A stretch of 64,000 nt of DNA from Bacillota bacterium (GCA_023386345.1 JAEWJT010000004.1:434001-498000), one strand, 5' to 3'. Shown: positions 51,439-60,398, numbered from the stretch's first letter. Made by a program: numbers and translations. The notes: generated by a model not told the origin, from the sequence alone.

Positions 51439-52746
51439 CTATCCTATTGTAATAATCTCTTCAGAATAATGAACACTAGATTTTTCTTTATCAATCCACA
51501 ATGTTGCAATTGTTAAAGGACCTAATCTTCCTATATACATAACTAATACTAAAAGAAATTTACTTCCTGAACTCAAATCCGGTGTAATACCTGTTGATAA
51601 ACCTACTGTACCAAATGCAGATGTTACTTCAAACAAGTTTTGTATTAAAGAATATTCAGGCTCTAATACACACAGTATAAATGTTGAAACAAGCACTAAC
51701 GCCAATGATAATGCCATTATTATAAATGATTTTATAATAATATCGTAGGGAATTGTTCTCTTAAATGATTCACAATGTCGGTTTCTAACAATACTTTTTA
51801 TTGATTGAATTAAAACAAACAATGTACTTGTTTTAATACCACCACCGGTAGATCCAGGAGAAGCACCGATAAACATTAAAATTGTCAATGTCAAAAGCCC
51901 AGCATTTGTAAAATCACCTATCGGATATGTGCTAAATCCAGCTGTTCTTGCTGATGTGCTTTGAAAAAAAGCTCCTAGCCATGTAATATTCTCAGTCCAC
52001 TTTAAAAGAAGCGTTCCTACAATCAACAATACAATCGATGTTGTTATAACTACTTTAGAATGAAATGACAACTTTTTAAATGATCGTGCCTTAATTATAT
52101 CTAAAATTACTAAAAATCCAAGACCGCCAAATATAATCAATCCACAAGTGGTTAGATTTAAAAGAATATCATTCTGATATGGAATTAGATTTCTTAATCC
52201 TCCCAATATATCAAACCCTGAATTGTTAAACGCTGCTACAGAGTGAAAAGCACTAATCCCTATAGCATCCAAGGTATTATAATCTTGTCTAAATACAATA
52301 AAGCTTAATATAGCTCCTAATAATTCAAAGCATAAAGTCATTATTAAAACAGCTCTTACAAGTTTTACTATACCTTTAAATGAGTTTAAATTCCATGCCT
52401 CTTTTACTAATGTTCTTTGTTTAAATCCAACACGTCGTCCAATAATCATAATCATTCCGACGCCAATAGATGTAACACCTAAACCACCTATCTGTATCAG
52501 CAATGCCACAATTGTACGCCCAAAAACATTAAAAGTATCAGCTGTATCAATTGCAATCAATCCAGTTACACAAACTGCGCTTGTTGAGGTAAACAAAGCA
52601 TCTATAAATGAAACAGATACTCCTTTATTTGCTGATATTGGAAGCATAAGTAACACTGCTCCTATTAATATAACAGCACAAAAACCCAAAGCTATTATTT
52701 GTCCAGGTGTAATTTTTTTTAAATAAATTTTTTTTAAATAATTCAT
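51439..52746 (-). CDS. ktrB: Potassium/sodium channel subunit KtrB (TrkH family)
   Basis: A 435-aa membrane protein of the TrkH/KtrB type: TPGQIIALGFCAVILIGAVLLMLP at the start, the selectivity-loop segments FTSTSAVCVTGL, HSVAAFNNSGFDI, GASPGSTGGGIKTST and FEVTSAFGTVGLSTG, one per repeat, with the usual glycine in each. It carries K+ uptake with KtrA. No c-di-AMP riboswitch motif is evident in the 280 bases upstream; a run of C on the plus strand at 52863-52868 is the only notable item there. Confidence 0.95.
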   Translation of the reverse strand: MNYLKKIYLKKITPGQIIALGFCAVILIGAVLLMLPISANKGVSVSFIDALFTSTSAVCVTGLIAIDTADTFNVFGRTIVALLIQIGGLGVTSIGVGMIMIIGRRVGFKQRTLVKEAWNLNSFKGIVKLVRAVLIMTLCFELLGAILSFIVFRQDYNTLDAIGISAFHSVAAFNNSGFDILGGLRNLIPYQNDILLNLTTCGLIIFGGLGFLVILDIIKARSFKKLSFHSKVVITTSIVLLIVGTLLLKWTENITWLGAFFQSTSARTAGFSTYPIGDFTNAGLLTLTILMFIGASPGSTGGGIKTSTLFVLIQSIKSIVRNRHCESFKRTIPYDIIIKSFIIMALSLALVLVSTFILCVLEPEYSLIQNLFEVTSAFGTVGLSTGITPDLSSGSKFLLVLVMYIGRLGPLTIATLWIDKEKSSVHYSEEIITIG

Positions 52747-53026
52747 TTTAGCTACTCTCTTTTAATCTATAATATTTAACCCTCTTGGGTTAATTTAACT
52801 TACTATTAATGTATTTTATAATCATATCTCAGAAACAATGTTTTCTATAAATCATAAAAAAACCCCCATTAGCTAGATAACAATCTGAATTCTACATCAA
52901 CTCAATATAAAAGTCAACAAATATATTTATATTTTCAGTATTGTTTAAGTTTTGAGGATTAAATTTTTTAATATTATATAAAATGCGAGTTTATTTTTTT
53001 ATAAAACTCAATATTCAACAATTTTT

Positions 53027-53491
53027 TTATTCAAGATTTTTTAAGCCATCAAACAGTTCATTATATGACTTTTGCTTTTTACATCTTCCATAGGAAAGTT
53101 CTTTATTTTCTCCAAATTCAAGTAAAAAACACTTGGTTAACTCTTCAACTGTTTGCTCTAAGGAAGTGAAAAATTGTGTATATGCGAATTCTTGCTCAGG
53201 CGTTCCTTCTTTAAAATTACTTACTATCAAAGATTCTGTTACTTGGTCAAGTGGATATAGCTTTAAATGAAATAATTCATGCACCAATACTTCTTCTAAG
53301 TTCTCTTGCTTTGGATTGCCAGTATTAAGCATTATAATAGCTTTTCTATCATCACAATCTATTTTTATGTCCCCTGTCTTTCTCCAGTTTATATCATCTA
53401 TAAACTCTAATTTAACATCCCAAAATGGAACTATTCTTAATTTTTCACACCATTTATCAAAAAGTCTTTGCAATTCTTCTTTAATTAACAT
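53027..53491 (-). CDS. Hypothetical protein with HExxH zinc-protease motif
   Basis: 154 aa. The motif HELFH at residues 71-75 follows NLEEVLV, the classic pattern of gluzincin/minigluzincin sites, and an acidic helix (EQTVEELTKCF, about residue 108) could give the third ligand. The N-terminus (ELQRLFDKWCEKLRIVPFWDVKLEF) resembles the leading helix of SprT/ImmA-like small proteases, but I cannot place the family. No regulator partner is adjacent. AAAGGA precedes ATG. Confidence 0.65.
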   Translation of the reverse strand: MLIKEELQRLFDKWCEKLRIVPFWDVKLEFIDDINWRKTGDIKIDCDDRKAIIMLNTGNPKQENLEEVLVHELFHLKLYPLDQVTESLIVSNFKEGTPEQEFAYTQFFTSLEQTVEELTKCFLLEFGENKELSYGRCKKQKSYNELFDGLKNLE

Positions 53492-53528
53492 ATAACTATA
53501 TCCTTTCTACAATCAGTTTAATATTTTA

Positions 53529-53960
53529 TTATTTTTGAGGTTTTACTTTTATCTCTGTTAGTTTTATAACATCATCTACCTCGTCTTTAGAAAATACACG
53601 ATAATAAACCCATCCACCCTCACTGCAAGGATATCTATTTTGCCAAGCCTCAATTGTTTTAGGAAGATATTTGTCAATATCTTGTTCTATTTTTTCCCTG
53701 CCTTTGCCATTTATCTGAATAAGCACAGTAAAAGAATTTTTTTCAAAGAACAGATAGCATATATGAGTTGTTTTTTTCGAATATTTATATCCCCATCCAT
53801 AATTGTTTCCAAACGGAAATTTTAATTCTTTAGTTATATCATATCTTAAATTAAGTGATGTTTCAAAATATTTCAATAACTCTACTTTGTCTTTACCAAT
53901 ATAGTTTAGAATTTCATCTTCAGCAGGAATTTTCGCTTTATCAAGCATTCTCTCATACAT
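53529..53960 (-). CDS. DUF3788 family protein
   Basis: 143 aa. YERMLDKAKIPAEDEILNYIG, then NYGWGYKYSKKTTHICYLFFEKNSFTVLIQINGKG and YPCSEGGWVYYRVFSKDEVDDVIKLTEIK match DUF3788, a small alpha/beta protein of unknown function common in Clostridia. ATG 53960 has AGGTG 7 bases upstream, and it overlaps the preceding Nudix gene, so the two are translationally coupled. Confidence 0.82.
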   Translation of the reverse strand: MYERMLDKAKIPAEDEILNYIGKDKVELLKYFETSLNLRYDITKELKFPFGNNYGWGYKYSKKTTHICYLFFEKNSFTVLIQINGKGREKIEQDIDKYLPKTIEAWQNRYPCSEGGWVYYRVFSKDEVDDVIKLTEIKVKPQK

Positions 53961-54435
53961 TATTTTCACCTGTATTAATATTTTTTTCTATAAAATCTTT
54001 ATTATTTAATATTTCTATTACTTTTTCCAATAATTTCGGCTGAATTTCCGGATAAGTAAGATTTTCGGGTATTTTATCAAAAAATTCTATTTTTTCTATC
54101 TCATAATCAGGTAGTTTTTCAAAAGCTTTAATATTAGCATAGAAAAGCATTCCAAATGATTCAGCTTTAGAATTATCTCGATTTTCATCATTACGGATAA
54201 CTGAATATATAGAAATTGGAATTATGTCATATTCAACTGCTCCCGTTTCTTCCCACAGTTCACGTTTTGCAGTTTCAAGCACGTTTTCCCCAATTTCTCT
54301 GTGTCCTCCCGGTATTTCATATGTATCTCTGCTTATATTTTTGCAGTATACAAATTTGTCATTGTATTTTGCAGCTATTACAGAAAATTTAATTAAGTTA
54401 TCATCTGCTGTATCATAAAATTTTACTTCTATCAT
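53953..54435 (-). CDS. Nudix hydrolase
   Basis: 160 aa. The Nudix box GGHREIGENVLETAKRELWEETGA is complete (GX5EX7REUXEEXGU). The flanking EIPGGHREIGE wording is typical of the group acting on small nucleotides. ATG 54435 follows AGGTGC by 13 bases; a GTG at 54468 is possible. The leader wording AATAGGTGCAAGTACATAA resembles that of the PfkB gene. The stop overlaps the DUF3788 start. Confidence 0.83.
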   Translation of the reverse strand: MIEVKFYDTADDNLIKFSVIAAKYNDKFVYCKNISRDTYEIPGGHREIGENVLETAKRELWEETGAVEYDIIPISIYSVIRNDENRDNSKAESFGMLFYANIKAFEKLPDYEIEKIEFFDKIPENLTYPEIQPKLLEKVIEILNNKDFIEKNINTGENNV

Positions 54436-54610
54436 TTTTATGTACTTGCACCTATTGCGATATTGCACAAGAATATCAGTTCTATCCCTTTACAAGAGAA
54501 GCTAAATACTTGTACATAAATTCGGTGTCTGTCCTTTCATTATCTTTCGTTTTTCAAGCTTTATTTTCATAAATTAATTTCTTATTAGTATATCATTGTT
54601 TTACAGCATT

Positions 54611-55099
54611 TTAAAAATCCTTTAGCTTTACAAAATCTATGCCATACTCGGTTGCTATACCGGCAAACACAGCATCTGTATTTTTCCCAATATCAAAATA
54701 ATGTTTAAAGCAATATTTAGCTGTATACGGCATATCCATCTGCATTGCTTCTTTTATTAGCATCCACTCCAGTTTTCCCTCATTGCAATTATATTTTGTT
54801 ATATCAAGATTTTTATTTTTAAGATTTGCAAAGAAATAATAGTTTTGTCTTATCTCATCATTTTTATTTCTCAATGTTATATATTTGAGCTTTATATCTT
54901 TTAAATCAAGTTCTTCTATTTGTGTTTCCTCGCTAAGCTCTCTTAAAACACAGGCTTTTGGATTATTCAGCTCATTTTCTTCAAAATGTCCGCCTATACC
55001 GCACCATGATGGACTACTTAAAACCTTTGAGCCAATTCTATATAGTAATAATACTTTATCATCATTAATTATATAAATAGTTGTCATATTTCTTAACAT
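54611..55099 (-). CDS. Nudix hydrolase
   Basis: 162 aa. The box begins GGHFEENELNNPKACVLRELSEETQI, slightly long between G and E but with the REL-SEE-T catalytic helix intact. The early region TTIYIINDDKVLLLYRIGSKVLSSPSWCGIG resembles MutT-like and 8-oxo-dGTP-type Nudix enzymes. GGGAGAAGG supports ATG 55099. It is one of four Nudix genes in this accessory region. Confidence 0.83.
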   Translation of the reverse strand: MLRNMTTIYIINDDKVLLLYRIGSKVLSSPSWCGIGGHFEENELNNPKACVLRELSEETQIEELDLKDIKLKYITLRNKNDEIRQNYYFFANLKNKNLDITKYNCNEGKLEWMLIKEAMQMDMPYTAKYCFKHYFDIGKNTDAVFAGIATEYGIDFVKLKDF

Positions 55100-55158
55100 A
55101 ATGAAGCCTTCTCCCATAATATTTAATGCTCTTTAACCCACTCATCTATCATTTCATG

Positions 55159-55779
55159 CTATTTTACAGTATCATATACCTGTGGATCAGATTGCTCATC
55201 AAATATCAAATCTAATATGTATCTTGGGTTTTTACCACCTATGTGCATTGATTTTATACATGATATGCAATATACACAAACATCATCGCAAGGCATTGAG
55301 CTTGCACGTTCTTTCATTTTTTCATGCACCTTTTCAACAGGCAATGTGGGATAAAAATCATCTCCACAGCAAATCGAATGTGTACCGTTATATTTTGTCT
55401 CCACAATTTTTACATTCATCTTATCAAGCAATGTCCTTATTGCTTTGTGAACCTGTGGCTTTGTACGTATAGGACAGGCATCGTGTACAGATACTTCTAA
55501 GCCTGTATAGTCCGGAAATTCGCACAAATCATTTTCTGCAAGTATTTCCCACAATGATATCGTGTCTATGCCCTCATATAAATTGCTAAATCTTCTGTCA
55601 CATCCTGCACAAGTATTTATTATAGTTGTATCACTTGGTAAATTTGGATTGTGCTTACAGCAGATAGTATGTAAATTAATTTCCGGGTACTTTTTTCTTA
55701 AAATTTTCAATATTTTTTCTGAATATTCCGGCTTGTACAACATGAGAGCGCAGCCGGGATTATAAACTATATTTTTCAT
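55159..55779 (-). CDS. CCG-type iron-sulfur protein (heterodisulfide reductase B-like)
   Basis: 206 aa with cysteine clusters: NPGCALM, TICCKHNP, NTCAGCDRRF, HDACPIRTKPQVHK and SICCGDDF, and a C-terminal CVYCISCIKSM. The two CCG-like units resemble the HdrB/GlpC/LutA group that binds [4Fe-4S] clusters for redox or disulfide chemistry. The partner protein is not encoded nearby. AGAGG supports ATG 55779; the longer frame of 17 codons has no RBS. Confidence 0.82.
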   Translation of the reverse strand: MKNIVYNPGCALMLYKPEYSEKILKILRKKYPEINLHTICCKHNPNLPSDTTIINTCAGCDRRFSNLYEGIDTISLWEILAENDLCEFPDYTGLEVSVHDACPIRTKPQVHKAIRTLLDKMNVKIVETKYNGTHSICCGDDFYPTLPVEKVHEKMKERASSMPCDDVCVYCISCIKSMHIGGKNPRYILDLIFDEQSDPQVYDTVK

Positions 55780-55931
55780 AATAACCTCTTTTTTATAACT
55801 TTCATTTAATTTGTCATCAATTACAACCACTTCATTGTAATTATGTTATAGACGATAATGCTTTATTATTATTTACAACTTAAATATTATATCAATTAAA
55901 TATAAATATCAAGAATTATTTTATTTAACTA

Positions 55932-55982
55932 TTGACAACATAAATATATAGTAGTATATTATATTTAGTATTACTAAGTATA
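55932..55982 (+). promoter_or_regulatory. Sigma-A promoter with palindromic operator (PadR unit 2)
   Basis: TTGACA (55932-55937), 17 bases, TATATT (55955-55960). An 11-bp inverted repeat with one mismatch, TATATTTAGTA (55960-55970) and TACTAAGTATA (55972-55982), overlaps the -10 end and start site. It is the likely PadR autoregulatory operator. Its sequence differs from that of the first PadR unit. Confidence 0.72.
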
Positions 55983-56005
55983 TAGTTATAAAATGAGGTG
56001 AGAAT

Positions 56006-56338
56006 CTGGACGATCGATATTTGAAACAATTTAAAAAAGGTATCTTGGAAATTATTGTTTTGAAGCTTTTATATGAACGTGAAATGTATGGATACGAATT
56101 GATTTCTACTCTAAATGCAAAAAGTCAATTTTTTAAAATCAAAGAGGGTACACTATATCCTATTCTTTATCGTTTAGAAGATGAAAAGCTGATGGAAACA
56201 AGATGGGAGCAATCAAAGGAACGTGGAGTTCCTAAAAAATATTATTCTATCACAGAAAAAGGACGTATTGAATTTCAAAATGCAAAACAAATTTGGACTG
56301 ATTTTTCAAATGATGTTGAAAAAATATTAAATGAATAG
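56006..56338 (+). CDS. PadR family transcriptional regulator, CTG start
   Basis: 110 aa. The sequence reads (M)DDRYLKQFKKGILEIIVLKLLYEREMYGYELISTL, the canonical PadR beginning, then KEGTLYPILYRLEDEKLM (recognition helix) and GVPKKYYSITEKGR (wing). The first ATG/GTG/TTG candidate (TTG 56021) would delete five residues that match the family. CTG at 56006, with GAGGTGAG just before, gives the family start and is preceded by an in-frame stop (55994). CTG starts are rare. Confidence 0.85.
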   Translation: MDDRYLKQFKKGILEIIVLKLLYEREMYGYELISTLNAKSQFFKIKEGTLYPILYRLEDEKLMETRWEQSKERGVPKKYYSITEKGRIEFQNAKQIWTDFSNDVEKILNE

Positions 56339-56349
56339 GAGATGATTAT

Positions 56350-57198
56350 ATGACAAAAAAACAATATATCAATGAAATCGCAAACAGAACATGTTTGCCT
56401 CACAAATATAAAAAGAAAATAATAAAAGACTTTACGCAAGAATTTGATTCTATGATAGCACAGGGTTATTCTGAAGATGAGGTTATAAAATCCATGGGAG
56501 ATGCTGATGTCATTGCTGCTGATATTTATGAAAGCTATATAAGCAATGAGGAGATTTCACGACCATTTATAGAGTATAAATCAAATAAAACAGTCTTTGG
56601 AATGCCACTTATCCATATTGTAAAAGCTAAACGACAAAGCTATATAAGAGGAATAAGCGATGATAGAAATCGCTATATGAGAGTTCCAACAGCTAAAGGA
56701 TTTATCGCAATTGGGCGACGTGCGAAAGGAATTATTGCAATTGGAAATCTCAGCTGTGGAATTATTTCAATCGGAAATTTGTCAATTGGACTTATTTCTG
56801 TTGCAAATATAGGTCTCGGACTTTTGTCATTAGGTAATTTGGTCTTAGGTCTATTATTGTCATTAGGAAACGTAGCTATAGGTACTTTTTCAGTAGCAAA
56901 TGGCGCAATAGCCTATGCCTCTTTAGGAAATGTTGCTTTTGGAAAATATGCAATAGCTCATATTGCATATGGCTACCAATGTCTAAACTTAGATATGCAA
57001 GGAAATATACAGATGGGACAGAAAATAATAGATTTTTTCAGCAATGCTCCTGCATTTGTACAGTCATTTTTCCATATGGGTATTACACTTATTGAGAATC
57101 TAAATTGGTTGCTAATTTCATTAGGAATATCAATAATTTTAGCCATTATCTCAGGAATAGTTATCGGCAATTGGCTTGAAGCAAAAATTCGCAAATAA
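56350..57198 (+). CDS. HAAS-domain membrane protein with glycine-spaced repeats
   Basis: 282 aa. Residues 1-70 are a HAAS-like helical signalling domain (KYKKKIIKDFTQEFDSMIAQGYSEDEVIKSMGDADVIAADIYESY), normally fused to membrane parts and paired with PadR. Residues 115-205 contain about nine copies of a roughly 10-residue motif of the type G-x-I-S/A-I-G-N-L-S, as in AKGIIAIGNLSCGIISIGN, followed by a C-terminal TM. The repeat could form a membrane-embedded or solenoid structure. AGGAGAT precedes ATG, 12 bases after padR. Confidence 0.83.
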   Translation: MTKKQYINEIANRTCLPHKYKKKIIKDFTQEFDSMIAQGYSEDEVIKSMGDADVIAADIYESYISNEEISRPFIEYKSNKTVFGMPLIHIVKAKRQSYIRGISDDRNRYMRVPTAKGFIAIGRRAKGIIAIGNLSCGIISIGNLSIGLISVANIGLGLLSLGNLVLGLLLSLGNVAIGTFSVANGAIAYASLGNVAFGKYAIAHIAYGYQCLNLDMQGNIQMGQKIIDFFSNAPAFVQSFFHMGITLIENLNWLLISLGISIILAIISGIVIGNWLEAKIRK

Positions 57199-57220
57199 AA
57201 ATATATATAATAATTTATAA

Positions 57221-57265
57221 AAAAATGCCACTCTATTAATAAAAAATCACTAGAGTGGCATTTTT
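57221..57265. terminator. Strong bidirectional terminator
   Basis: AAAAATGCCACTCTA (57221-57235) is complementary to TAGAGTGGCATTTTT (57251-57265), a 15-bp stem flanked by A and T runs, between the PadR unit and the convergent acetyltransferase. Confidence 0.9.
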
Positions 57266-57314
57266 CAATTATGCAATTATACTTTATTTTAATTTTAAAA
57301 TTTATTTATAAGAT

Positions 57315-57953
57315 TTATTTCTTTGTCATTATGTGCCACACATCATTACCGGTGAAACCGCATTTTCTGTATAGTGCTTCTGGGTTTGTCTGATTATCTA
57401 CCTCTCCTGATACTGTTGCAAAGCTTGATTTTTCTCTCATGCGATTTAGAAGCTCATTAACTATGGCTTGTCCCAATCCCTTGCCTTGGTAATTTGGTAA
57501 AACCTGTATCCACTCAAGTACTCCCTCTTTTAGCTCTTTATCTAATTCAGCTATACCAAGTGCTGCTATTTTATTGCTTTGGATTTCTTTTATGTATACC
57601 CATAAGTTATTATCAAAGACTACCCTATTTGTCCACTCTTTAACTTCACTCAAATTCACACCTATATCTGTATAGCAACTATTAATAACCTCAACTACAT
57701 CCTCTAATTGAGTATTAATATTTATTGTTTCTATAGTATAATTATCATTCAGATTTACACGATTTATAGTTTCAAGCTTATGTATTAATCTAAAAAACAA
57801 TTTTTCATGGTATTCTTCTTTGTAAAAATCCTTGTATTCCTTGTCATTTAATATTTTCATATTATCTGGCAGAGTTAAGCTCTGTTCTTTCCAATAAGGA
57901 ATTGATAATAAAGCACATGGATTTTTCAAATATTCTTCTTTTGATATTTTCAT
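57315..57953 (-). CDS. GNAT family N-acetyltransferase
   Basis: 212 aa. ELKEGVLEWIQVLPNYQGKGLGQAIVNELLNRM is motif A (QGKGLG), followed by SFATVSGEVDNQTNPEALYRKCGFTGNDVWHIM. The N-terminal 100 residues (NPCALLSIPYWKEQSLTLPDNM) are not a usual GNAT start and may be a distinct substrate domain. GAAGG precedes ATG. Confidence 0.85.
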   Translation of the reverse strand: MKISKEEYLKNPCALLSIPYWKEQSLTLPDNMKILNDKEYKDFYKEEYHEKLFFRLIHKLETINRVNLNDNYTIETININTQLEDVVEVINSCYTDIGVNLSEVKEWTNRVVFDNNLWVYIKEIQSNKIAALGIAELDKELKEGVLEWIQVLPNYQGKGLGQAIVNELLNRMREKSSFATVSGEVDNQTNPEALYRKCGFTGNDVWHIMTKK

Positions 57954-57984
57954 ATTTTACAATACCTTCTTTCGAACAGTTTTA

Positions 57985-58509
57985 TTATATGTTAAAATTG
58001 TTTTCATAATATAAGTTCTTAGTTCTATTAAATGAAACGAGGTATGCTATTGTAAATACAATACTAAATATTAAAAATATAAAATTTAAAAAAGGTATAA
58101 ATATTACTATAAATATTAAAATATTAAATATTGTCATTATCTTCCAAGATGACATTAACCTCTCTGAGTCTAAAGATATATTGAAACTTTTTTCTATATC
58201 CATTATACCAATAATTATAGTATAGGTCACATAAATTAAAAGGATTGTATATACTATCCCTGCAACATATTCTAATCCATATCCTATTCCAAATAAATTT
58301 AATAAAAATACAATTAAAGTATATACTCCTAACCCTGTTGCAAAAGGTTTAATTTTAATAAAATTATCACTTTGATTATATAATTCTTCTAATCCCTTAA
58401 CAAGCATAAAAAAACCTATAAAGTCAGGTAATATGTCAATTTTACTATTGCCTAATGTAAGATTTATATTAATAAATATAAATATCATACCTCTAAATAA
58501 ATTGTTCAT
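57985..58509 (-). CDS. Integral membrane protein
   Basis: 174 aa with about five hydrophobic segments (GMIFIFININLTLG, IDILPDFIGFFMLVKGLEEL, GLGVYTLIVFLLNLFGIGYGLEYVAGIVYTILLIYVTYTIII, IMTIFNILIFIVIFIPFLNFIFLIFSIVFTIAYLVSF). The ILPDFIGFFMLVKGLEEL block occurs in uncharacterised Clostridial proteins; function unknown. GAGGAG precedes the start region. It stands upstream of the acetyltransferase in the same direction. Confidence 0.72.
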   Translation of the reverse strand: MNNLFRGMIFIFININLTLGNSKIDILPDFIGFFMLVKGLEELYNQSDNFIKIKPFATGLGVYTLIVFLLNLFGIGYGLEYVAGIVYTILLIYVTYTIIIGIMDIEKSFNISLDSERLMSSWKIMTIFNILIFIVIFIPFLNFIFLIFSIVFTIAYLVSFNRTKNLYYENNFNI

Positions 58510-58590
58510 ATTTACTCATACTCCTCACCTATTTATTATAGCACAGATGGATATTGAAAATTTTATTTTCTAAGTCATTTTAACATTAAA

Positions 58591-59103
58591 TTATTTATTT
58601 GTACTACCAAAGCCACCATCTCTTAGCTCTGTTACATCATCATCTACTGTGATTCCGTATTCAATAAAAATTCCTTGTGCAAATCCTGCACCTTTGTCTA
58701 CGTGTACTGATTTATTGTTTCTTGAATCATTAGTCATTTTAATCATAATATGCCCTTCATTTGAAGAATTATAATAATCTGAATCAATTATGCCAACTGT
58801 GTTGTCAAGCTGTAATCTGAATTTGAATCCAAGACCTGAGCGTGGATAACAGCTTAGCATCCAATTTTCCTCTATCTTAGCTCTAATTCCTGTCGGAACT
58901 TTAATAGAAGTACTTGGAAGCATATCTATATCTATAGGAGCATAGAAATCATATCCTGCCGAGCCTTTTGTAGCTCTTTTTGGCAGATTAATTGAATTAT
59001 AAATATCTTCAATATTTTCAGAGCTTGTCTCACCAAAGGTATCAATCCAATCCTTTTTAAATTGTACAAGACTTACTTTTTCAAATTTCGCTATTTTTTT
59101 CAT
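58591..59103 (-). CDS. dut: dUTP diphosphatase
   Basis: A 170-aa trimeric dUTPase that keeps uracil out of DNA and supplies dUMP. Motif 1 GSAGYDFYAP, motif 2 YPRSGLGFK, motif 3 VGIIDSDYYNSSNEGHI, motif 4 GAGFAQGIF and the C-terminal motif 5 DGGFGSTNK are all visible; the N-terminal 40 residues are an extension. It starts 12 bases after the M16 peptidase in the same direction, as in other Clostridia. AGAGGT precedes ATG. Confidence 0.93.
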   Translation of the reverse strand: MKKIAKFEKVSLVQFKKDWIDTFGETSSENIEDIYNSINLPKRATKGSAGYDFYAPIDIDMLPSTSIKVPTGIRAKIEENWMLSCYPRSGLGFKFRLQLDNTVGIIDSDYYNSSNEGHIMIKMTNDSRNNKSVHVDKGAGFAQGIFIEYGITVDDDVTELRDGGFGSTNK

Positions 59104-59114
59104 GTGTATACCTC

Positions 59115-60380
59115 TTATAATAATTTTTCAAAAATACCCTGTAGGTTTTTATGCTTCTTAAGATTTCCAGTATATACAGCTGTAAAATTTTCTTTATTAA
59201 ATATCATCTTACTTATTTTTATAATATCTTCTAATTGAACAGAGTTTATTTTTTCAACTACTTCATCCGGTGTTGAAATTTCATTGTATAAAAGCTCTCT
59301 CCTACCTATTGATGACATTCTGCTTGATGTGCTTTCAAGTCCTAATATGAAATTGCTTTTAATTTGCTGCTTTGCTCTATTAAATTCTTCCTCAGTAATT
59401 TGCGCATTTTTCATTTTATCCATTTCTTCTAAAATAGTTTTTATTGCTTCTTCTAAATTTTCATATGCTAAACCTGCATATACTCCAAATATACCGTTTT
59501 CTGCATAATTTGAAGCAAACGAATAAATTGAATAAACCAAGCCTCTTTTTTCTCTAACCTCTTGGAATACCTTAGAGCTCATTGTTCCGCCAAATACATT
59601 ATTCATAATCATAAGTGGATAATACAAATCATCGTGTCTTCCTATAGTTTTCGTTCCGAAGCAAATGTGTAATTGTTCTAATTCTTTATCTATTCCAACA
59701 ATATTTCTCGTATATTCGCTGTCTGAATCTTCTAAATCTGTTTTTAGGTTATTTTCCCATTTTCCAAATTTATCTTCTAATAGCTTAACTAAATAATCTT
59801 CATCAAAATTTCCTGCTATAGATATAACAGTTCTTTCAGGTGAATATTGTTCTTTTTTATAGTCTAATACTCTTTCCCTTGTGTATGATTTTAAATTATC
59901 GATAGTTCCTAGAATTGGATATGCTAAGGTGCTATTTTTAAACACTATCTCTGAAAGTTTATCATGAACTACATCCTCTGGAGAATCCTCGTACATCTTT
60001 ATTTCTTCTATAACTACTGATATTTCTTTTTCAAGTTCTTCTTTTTCGAATTTTGAATTAAAAAACATATCGGATAATATATCTACAGCCTCATCCAAGT
60101 TTTCATCTAAAACCTTTATATAGAAACAAGTACAGTCCTTGCTAGTAAAAGCATTCATTTGACCGCCTATATTGTCTGTTTCTTCTGCTATTTGATTTGC
60201 TGATCTATTGCTTGTTCCTTTAAAAAGCATATGCTCAATGAAGTGTGACATTCCATTTGTGTTGTTATTTTCATTTACTGAGCCAACCTTAACCCATATG
60301 CCAAACGATACAGATTTAACATAGTCTAATTTTTCAGCAATTATCCTTAGACCATTATCTAACGTATATTTTTTAATCAT
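59115..60380 (-). CDS. mlpA: M16 family zinc peptidase (YmxG/MlpA-like)
   Basis: A 421-aa protein of the insulinase/mitochondrial processing peptidase family. The inverted zinc motif is HFIEH (His46, Glu49, His50) with the downstream Glu in EISVVIEEIKMYED, about residue 125. This single two-lobed unit is the form encoded next to pnp in Firmicutes (mlpA/ymxG). A role in processing sporulation or secreted proteins is suspected only. TTTGGAGG precedes ATG. Upstream lies a hairpin (60399-60419) and a small ORF. Confidence 0.93.
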   Translation of the reverse strand: MIKKYTLDNGLRIIAEKLDYVKSVSFGIWVKVGSVNENNNTNGMSHFIEHMLFKGTSNRSANQIAEETDNIGGQMNAFTSKDCTCFYIKVLDENLDEAVDILSDMFFNSKFEKEELEKEISVVIEEIKMYEDSPEDVVHDKLSEIVFKNSTLAYPILGTIDNLKSYTRERVLDYKKEQYSPERTVISIAGNFDEDYLVKLLEDKFGKWENNLKTDLEDSDSEYTRNIVGIDKELEQLHICFGTKTIGRHDDLYYPLMIMNNVFGGTMSSKVFQEVREKRGLVYSIYSFASNYAENGIFGVYAGLAYENLEEAIKTILEEMDKMKNAQITEEEFNRAKQQIKSNFILGLESTSSRMSSIGRRELLYNEISTPDEVVEKINSVQLEDIIKISKMIFNKENFTAVYTGNLKKHKNLQGIFEKLL

Positions 60381-60398
60381 TATTCCTCCAAATGTTAT

